Below are positions 28,690-32,573 of a stretch of DNA of 32,573 nucleotides, one piece after another. The stretch comes from a virus. A model generated the notes under the pieces. The model saw nothing but the letters and a program-made list of their open reading frames with translations, did not search any database and was not told the origin of the DNA. Within the stretch, counting starts at the first letter, position 1. Every line of letters begins with the position of its first letter. The stretch spans positions 1 to 32,573 of the IMG/VR virus record IMGVR_UViG_3300004369_000073; one strand, written 5' to 3'. Position numbers and translations under genes: made by a program.

Positions 28690-28863
28690 CTATTCTTCGT
28701 TAGAATCTTCCGGCATGGCAGTCCCAATCATGTGTAGCACGAAAGAGGCCACGAATGTGTATGTTGCGAGTTTTAGAGTCTGCCCTGTTAGGGTATATAG
28801 AACTAATAGAGTTCCGCACACAGTCCATATTTGTGCGTGTAGTTCTTTAATAAACTTCATCAT
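28690..28863 (-). CDS. Small two-helix membrane protein
   Basis: 57 residues, read from the gap. Two hydrophobic segments (IWTVCGTLLVLYTLTG, about 12-27, and ATYTFVASFVLHMIGTA, about 33-49) with a short acidic end (PEDSNEE). The ATG overlaps the stop of the secreted Thr/Pro-rich gene (ATGA), which supports it being real. Probably a membrane protein of the lysis or host-envelope region; function unknown. Confidence 0.6.
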   Translation of the reverse strand: MMKFIKELHAQIWTVCGTLLVLYTLTGQTLKLATYTFVASFVLHMIGTAMPEDSNEE

Positions 28864-30425
28864 TTGACCTTTCGACTGGACGTGGGGCTAGGCATCACAA
28901 AGATCGCCGCTGTTGCGACAATGATGACTCGACGTGTACCTACAGGAACCTTGGAGTCAATAGGCACATAGGAGTCGAATTGACCACTAAAGATGTTCAC
29001 ACTTTCCTGAAACTCCTGTTTGACCTCTTTTGGTGCGTCAGATAGTGCAACTGCAATGTCTTCTGCTTCCTCATCAGATAAGTCAGCGGTTGCTACTTCT
29101 TCAATGAGTTCACTGATCTCATCGTCTGTTAGGTCGGATAACTGGTCAGGCGTGATCTCTGTTATATAAGAGACCAGTTGTTCACTCGTGGGTGTTTCAG
29201 GAATTACGGGAACCGCAGACGTTGCAACTGCGGTCACAGTAGTCGCAGGAGCAGATTCCGGTGTCACAACACTCGTGACCACAGGTTCCGTCGAGGGCGG
29301 CAAGGAAGTCGTCAATACTGTCGTAGGTGGGGCGGTTGTCTGTGGGGCGGTTGTCTGTGGCGGTGTGCTCACTACTGTTGTCGTGACAGGCACAGTCGTT
29401 GTCGGTGCAGTAGTAGTAGGCGTCGTCGTCGGGGGTGTGGATGTTGTAGTTGGAACCCATGTCGTTGTTACCTCCGTGGGCGGGGGGATGTAGATGGGAG
29501 GAGGGATATAAACCGTTGTCGTCGGAGGGACCGTCGTTGTTGTCGGAGGGACCGTCGTTGTTGTCGGGGGGACTGTGGTGCTTGTGGTCGTTGTAGCAGT
29601 CGGCGTAGACACCAGTATTTCTACGGCGTTCGACCAACTAGAGTACAATCTCAAAGAGTCATTGTCAGATCGAATCTTAAAAACATAAATTTGGTCAAGA
29701 CCGCCAGTGCTTTCCAGAATGGAGTAAGGCACGGTGATTTCAGTGATAAGCGCGGTTTCGTCACCTACATTGCCTGTAGCCCAACCCCAGCCTCCGATGC
29801 CCTCAACACTCCACGAAATTGCATACCGCTCGGGGCTGACGTTGCCGTCAGTTGGTTCGTCCCAGTCTAGGAAGAATCCGGTTTCAATCTCGGTTACTGT
29901 GAGATTTAGTGGTGCACCTATCGACTGGGGGACTGTCGTGGTGGTCGTGGGAGGTTCCGTCGTGGTACTGGTGGTACTGGTGGTGCTACTGGTCGTCGTC
30001 GTTTCTTCAACCGTTGTAGTAGTTTCGGGTGGGGCATTAGTGGGTATTGCATTAAACTCAATTGTATACCCATTGTTTTCTTCCCAGTATGACCAGGCAT
30101 TTGGGTCACCACAACAAACCCCTGCACGGAGACGATATGACCCCGTCCCAACCTCTATCTCGATCCACGAGTCCAAGCCGAACCAATCGTCATTTTGAGT
30201 GATGAGGTTGTCGCTTTCGTCGTACAACCATAGGTGTGTGTCATACCCAACGTCTTGACCGTATGCACGAGCCTTGATTGTTGACGGCTCTTCAAACGTG
30301 AAATAGAAGTCCGTTGGCTCAGGGACGCTTAAGGTTGTCGAAGCACTAGCAGACGGTGCGAACCAGGCAATGACCAAAACAGAAACGAGAAGTAGTCGAG
30401 CGCTATTCAGTAAAGTGCGTCTCAC
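28860..30425 (-). CDS. Secreted, Thr/Pro-repeat protein with PPC-like and FnIII-like domains and C-terminal anchor
   Basis: 521 residues from a GTG at 30425, preferred because GGGAGGG lies four bases upstream and the product then begins with a clean signal peptide (RRTLLNSARLLLVSVLVIAW...ASA, cut near residue 29). Residues about 32-125 are a PPC-like beta domain (YDTHLWLYDESDNLITQNDD); 130-165 and 265-395 are Thr/Pro-rich linkers with TTTTVPP repeats; 165-260 is an FnIII-like domain (FFLDWDEPTDG, ISWSVEGIGGW). An acidic helical region (about 405-480) precedes a short C-terminal hydrophobic segment VIIVATAAIFVM and basic tail. This is the layout of actinobacterial surface proteins. It may be exposed on the infected cell or be host-derived. 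Confidence 0.78.
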   Translation of the reverse strand: MRRTLLNSARLLLVSVLVIAWFAPSASASTTLSVPEPTDFYFTFEEPSTIKARAYGQDVGYDTHLWLYDESDNLITQNDDWFGLDSWIEIEVGTGSYRLRAGVCCGDPNAWSYWEENNGYTIEFNAIPTNAPPETTTTVEETTTTSSTTSTTSTTTEPPTTTTTVPQSIGAPLNLTVTEIETGFFLDWDEPTDGNVSPERYAISWSVEGIGGWGWATGNVGDETALITEITVPYSILESTGGLDQIYVFKIRSDNDSLRLYSSWSNAVEILVSTPTATTTTSTTVPPTTTTVPPTTTTVPPTTTVYIPPPIYIPPPTEVTTTWVPTTTSTPPTTTPTTTAPTTTVPVTTTVVSTPPQTTAPQTTAPPTTVLTTSLPPSTEPVVTSVVTPESAPATTVTAVATSAVPVIPETPTSEQLVSYITEITPDQLSDLTDDEISELIEEVATADLSDEEAEDIAVALSDAPKEVKQEFQESVNIFSGQFDSYVPIDSKVPVGTRRVIIVATAAIFVMPSPTSSRKVK

Positions 30426-30440
30426 CGACCCTCCCATTAA

Positions 30441-30507
30441 TGAATTAAACAACAATACTTATTTGTTGTACAAATTCATCACGGGTGGTTACTGTATAAG
30501 TATACCA
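30441..30507 (-). promoter_or_regulatory. Candidate promoter and stem-loop upstream of the secreted-protein gene
   Basis: On the minus strand TGGTATACT (30507-30499) is an extended -10 box. About 25 bases later, ACAACAA and TTGTTGT (30469-30463 and 30455-30449) form a 7-bp stem with 7-base loop, extended by outer arms TGAATT/AATTCA (30478-30473, 30446-30441). The ribosome site of the GTG start follows. An upstream TGTATAAA (30523-30516) is a weaker alternative. Confidence 0.4.
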
Positions 30508-30573
30508 CTCCGGTTTTTATACAAAGATTAGCAAGGCGCTACATGTGACATTAGTAACATCGATGATAGTGAG

Positions 30574-30616
30574 TTATCCACAGGCTGACGCCGTGTAATA
30601 CCTGTTATATGGATAA
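30574..30616. other. DnaA-box-like sites in the longest intergenic gap
   Basis: TTATCCACA (30574-30582, plus strand) is a perfect DnaA box. On the other strand TTATCCATA (30616-30608) differs by one base. They lie 25 bases apart facing each other in the 236-bp non-coding gap 30456-30691, which holds no open frame and also contains a small hairpin TGGGT/ACCCA (30644-30657). Possible origin or DnaA-regulated site; could be chance. Confidence 0.3.
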
Positions 30617-30691
30617 GGAATGAACCATTGCACGCACGCATTTTGGGTAACCACCCATGTTACAGCCTATAAGGCAATACAGGGTTGGATG

Positions 30692-30826
30692 CTAATTGTA
30701 AGTTCTGTTTGCTATTTCTCGTTGTTCTAGTGCAATAGCAACAAGAACATAGCCAACAAACAACACGGCACCGGCGGCGTACGAAGCGGCGACGAATCCA
30801 ACGCCTTTAATAAACTGTTTAAACAT
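30692..30826 (-). CDS. Small membrane protein
   Basis: 44 residues, read from the gap. One hydrophobic helix (GVGFVAASYAAGAVLFVGYV, about 8-27), basic start (MFKQFIK) and polar end (LEQREIANRTYN). AAGG lies 9 bases upstream, and its ATG overlaps the stop of the 52-residue gene (TAATG). Such tiny single-span proteins are common in phage late regions; function unknown. Confidence 0.6.
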   Translation of the reverse strand: MFKQFIKGVGFVAASYAAGAVLFVGYVLVAIALEQREIANRTYN

Positions 30827-30984
30827 TATCTAACCTTGTCATGTGTACGAAGGGGGTGACCAGAGGGCAACATCGTCCTCTTCTTTCCTGCCTTGGTACC
30901 ACTAACAGTTTCTTCTCCGCCTGTCAAGGGGTTAATTCTCGTGCGGGTGTTTGAACGCGACGACGATCCTTTTTTCTTACCCAC
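30826..30984 (-). CDS. Small basic protein
   Basis: 52 residues from a GTG at 30984 (AGGGGG seven bases upstream). Ser/Thr/Arg/Lys-rich: GKKKGSSSRSNTRTRINPLT, then GTKAGKKRTMLPSGHP. No hydrophobic segment. The stop overlaps the start of the small membrane protein, which supports a real gene. No family recognised; an unstructured basic protein that may bind DNA or join the virion. Confidence 0.55.
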   Translation of the reverse strand: MGKKKGSSSRSNTRTRINPLTGGEETVSGTKAGKKRTMLPSGHPLRTHDKVR

Positions 30985-31016
30985 AACAACCCCCTGGTCG
31001 TACAGACGTAACGAGA

Positions 31017-31160
31017 CTAATCATCGGGGGTCCACATGGGGTCTACATCCCAGGGACCAGACATGCGCTTCTTCTGCATAGGAGGAGTAGGGCGCTCAGC
31101 CTCTTCCTGACGTGAGCGCTTTCCAGCATGAAGCGGACGGTTGCGATGATCATTTGCCAT
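31017..31160 (-). CDS. Small hypothetical protein
   Basis: 47 residues: MANDHRNRPLHAGKRSRQEE, then Pro-rich ERPTPPMQKKRMSGPWDVDP and an acidic end. No ribosome site is visible. It fits the gap between the ART-like gene (28 bases away) and the next small gene (32 bases), and similar short basic-to-acidic proteins lie around it. Existence is less certain than for the coupled genes. Confidence 0.45.
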   Translation of the reverse strand: MANDHRNRPLHAGKRSRQEEAERPTPPMQKKRMSGPWDVDPMWTPDD

Positions 31161-31188
31161 GGACCAAGTTTAGCAAATGGGTGTGCGC

Positions 31189-31611
31189 CTAGCCCTGAAA
31201 TGGGTGCTCGTCAGGGCGACCGCCTCTGGTTCTCCAGGCGTTGACTTGTTCACGAGCCTCGCCCGTAATGCGTTGCACACGTTCAGGGGGGATCGAACCG
31301 GGTATAAACCGTGACCGATGGGCGCGATCAATGGCACTGGACTCATCAGGCACTGACGGCAAATTTTGTGTATCAACAGCGTACACGTCATAGTCAGGGC
31401 TGTGCTGACTACCTGCGAGAAGTAAAGGTTCCTCAGACACGTATACGCCACGAGCACCGGGTAGGGCTGGCTCGTTCACTCCTAGAGCAACGGACAACCC
31501 AGCCCGCAACCCCTCAGTCTCAATACTTTCACGGTTCTCAACACCACTGACGTGGAACATCTTCCCGCCCGGACCCCAGAACTGCCCACCTAACGAGTCT
31601 CTAGCGGCCAT
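31189..31611 (-). CDS. ADP-ribosyltransferase-fold-like protein
   Basis: 140 residues. The order of motifs resembles ART/KptA-like folds: FHVSGVENRESIETEGLRAG (about 19-38, with His20 at the end of strand 1), GARGVYVSEEPLLLAG (about 52-67, Tyr), DVYAVDTQNL (about 75-84) and SIPPERVQRI (about 105-114, Glu in the last motif), giving a possible H-Y-E set. It may transfer ADP-ribose from NAD to a target or be a non-catalytic relative. The ATG overlaps the preceding stop (TAATG) and AGGG lies upstream. The family call is from pattern memory and needs structure comparison. Confidence 0.5.
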   Translation of the reverse strand: MAARDSLGGQFWGPGGKMFHVSGVENRESIETEGLRAGLSVALGVNEPALPGARGVYVSEEPLLLAGSQHSPDYDVYAVDTQNLPSVPDESSAIDRAHRSRFIPGSIPPERVQRITGEAREQVNAWRTRGGRPDEHPFQG

Positions 31612-32294
31612 TATTGCCCTAACTCAGGTTGATGCCAGGTTACGTCAAGATCAGGGTGGTTGAACTGTGGTCCGATATGGTCTTTCTTACTCGCCCGGTG
31701 CTCTTTGACGATGCCACGAATCGTTTCCCGCCCAGCCTTGGCTTCGTCTGCTGACGCGGGGTCGTAGTCGACTAGGGCGTCGCGGTACATACGATGCTCG
31801 TAGTTGCTCCTACCCTCGATGGCAATGTTGTTCTGCTGTTCGGCATCGGGGTTACCGGGGTTACGAGACACGACGCCAGCCTCGATGCCCTTTTGGGCGA
31901 TCTTAGAACTGTGTTCTGACAGGTCGGCACTGTACGTCAGGCCCATCCCGATCTTTTTGGCCTCGTTGATCGCCATCCCGAGAACGGTGGGCGTGTTGGC
32001 CTGCATACGGTGATCGGCAAACGCTTCCTCAATCCTGGACGGTACGGCCCCGAACATCTTCAACTGCTCGCCAGGGTCCTTAAATCGATTGGCGGCCACA
32101 CGGTCGGTATCATGAGAACCATCTCCGCGGGTGTCCCCGTAGTCGTAATAGCCCTTGTACAGAGACACCGTGGCGGTTGGGTGGGAAGGACTGTCCATCC
32201 AACCCTTCTTCTCAGTGATGTCTTCATTGACAGCCAGGAACTCCACGGACGAAGCGTGTGGGTTCTCTGGTGTTCTGTAGTACTTAGCGGCCAT
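31611..32294 (-). CDS. Hypothetical protein, possibly leaderless
   Basis: 227 residues from the ATG at 32294; no ribosome site is seen. TGGTATTAT, an extended -10 box, lies at 32308-32300 just upstream, so a transcript from it would start about at the ATG. The protein is polar, helical, with TVLGMAINEAKKIGMGLTYS (about 101-120), DLSEHSSKIAQKGIEAGVVS (about 122-141) and a His/Asp-rich end (DHIGPQFNHPDLDVTWH). No family recognised. It is flanked by two ART-like genes and may belong with them. Confidence 0.6.
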   Translation of the reverse strand: MAAKYYRTPENPHASSVEFLAVNEDITEKKGWMDSPSHPTATVSLYKGYYDYGDTRGDGSHDTDRVAANRFKDPGEQLKMFGAVPSRIEEAFADHRMQANTPTVLGMAINEAKKIGMGLTYSADLSEHSSKIAQKGIEAGVVSRNPGNPDAEQQNNIAIEGRSNYEHRMYRDALVDYDPASADEAKAGRETIRGIVKEHRASKKDHIGPQFNHPDLDVTWHQPELGQ

Positions 32295-32318
32295 GTCTAA
32301 TAATACCAAACCGAGAAA

Positions 32319-32573
32319 TTATTGGCCCCAGCGGGAAGTCTTATGAAGAGCGTAGTCGTTGATGGGATAATCAACGGCTTCTTGTACTTGTAAGCCTTTA
32401 GAATCTACAACGTAGTCCTCAGCACCCTGATTCAAGACTGTCGGATTTTTGGAGAGTGGTTTTACTCGATACACCGTACCGAACAATCGTCCCTGTGATC
32501 GTGCTTTCTGTTGTGCAAAGTGCTGAGCAGTATAAATACTGGTCGAACCATAAGCACCAAATGTTGACCACTG
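32319..32573 (-). CDS. C-terminal part of a second ART-like protein (cut by window edge)
   Basis: 84 residues of an open frame ending at TAA (32321-32319) and running off the right edge. Visible: FGAYGSTSIYTAQHFAQQKA, then RLFGTVYRVKPLSKNP, and QEAVDYPINDYALHKTSRWG. The Gly-x-Tyr-strand followed by a helix, a 'G.VY.V' strand and 'YPI' is the style of phage ADP-ribosyltransferase domains such as those fused to head proteins. Without the N-terminal His motif this stays a suggestion. The sense of the frame is supported by its fit to the downstream gene (24-base gap). Confidence 0.5.
   Translation of the reverse strand, partial: QWSTFGAYGSTSIYTAQHFAQQKARSQGRLFGTVYRVKPLSKNPTVLNQGAEDYVVDSKGLQVQEAVDYPINDYALHKTSRWGQ

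Noticed and set aside
29178-29870. Plus-strand open frame of 230 residues, Arg/Cys-rich
   Set aside because: Antisense to the Thr/Pro repeats of the secreted protein; composition is an artefact of repeated ACN/CCN codons.
30893-31081. Plus-strand open frame of 62 residues
   Set aside because: Two minus-strand small genes explain the region better, one with a TAATG junction to its neighbour.
1-32573. Insertion sequence or integrase attachment site
   Set aside because: No transposase or integrase frame and no terminal inverted repeats seen; no att-like duplication of the tRNA 3' end noticed in the window.

Overview
This window looks like a 32.6 kb section of a tailed double-stranded DNA phage (Caudoviricetes), most likely infecting an actinobacterium. 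The phage call rests on a contiguous late-gene set: major capsid protein (cut by the left edge), scaffold, portal, large terminase, tail fibres, holin-like proteins and an M15-type endolysin. The host guess is inference. It rests on a secreted Thr/Pro-repeat protein with a PPC-like and an FnIII-like domain and a C-terminal anchor, and on a holin-like protein with a Lys/Ala/Pro tail, both styles common in Actinobacteria. No tape-measure protein, integrase or repressor is visible. That fits a short-tailed virion but does not prove it, because the genome is incomplete.

Layout. Nearly everything is on the minus strand, so it is transcribed from high to low coordinates. The right end (32573-28435) holds two ADP-ribosyltransferase-like proteins, a hypothetical protein, several small basic or membrane proteins and the large secreted Thr/Pro protein. 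Next comes the lysis region (28407-26293): two paralogous holin-like proteins flanking a tRNA-Ile(UAU) and small genes, then the endolysin and a one-helix membrane protein. The tail/baseplate and fibre block follows (26202-20640) and ends with a PASTA protein bearing a (Phe-Pro-Pro-Phe)n tail.

The centre (20638-13130) is the unusual part. It is an enzyme cassette with four prolyl-hydroxylase-like 2OG-Fe(II) oxygenases, one TauD-like 2OG oxygenase with a long extra C-terminal region, a glutathione-peroxidase-like protein with a changed catalytic tetrad, a DUF6065-like protein, a 6-phosphogluconate-dehydrogenase-like NAD(P)-binding protein without its C-terminal domain, and a possible methyltransferase-fold protein. 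Most of these genes overlap or abut, so they are probably translated together. The right-hand members run on the minus strand. The last oxygenase and the methyltransferase-like gene lie on a plus-strand island (12123-14877) that converges with the minus-strand cassette and overlaps it by 17 bp.

Left of a divergent promoter region (about 12017-12122), the minus strand carries a fibre protein, tail/connector-type proteins, the terminase, putative internal or virion proteins, an HTH protein, a metallophosphoesterase, portal, scaffold and capsid. Genes are tightly packed with many ATGA/TAATG junctions; the longest non-coding stretch is about 236 bp (30456-30691). A candidate promoter motif TGTATAAT (and variants) followed by a stem-loop recurs at several operon heads. 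Seven small genes not covered by standard length cut-offs, together with one 3' gene fragment at the right edge and the tRNA, were found by reading the gaps.
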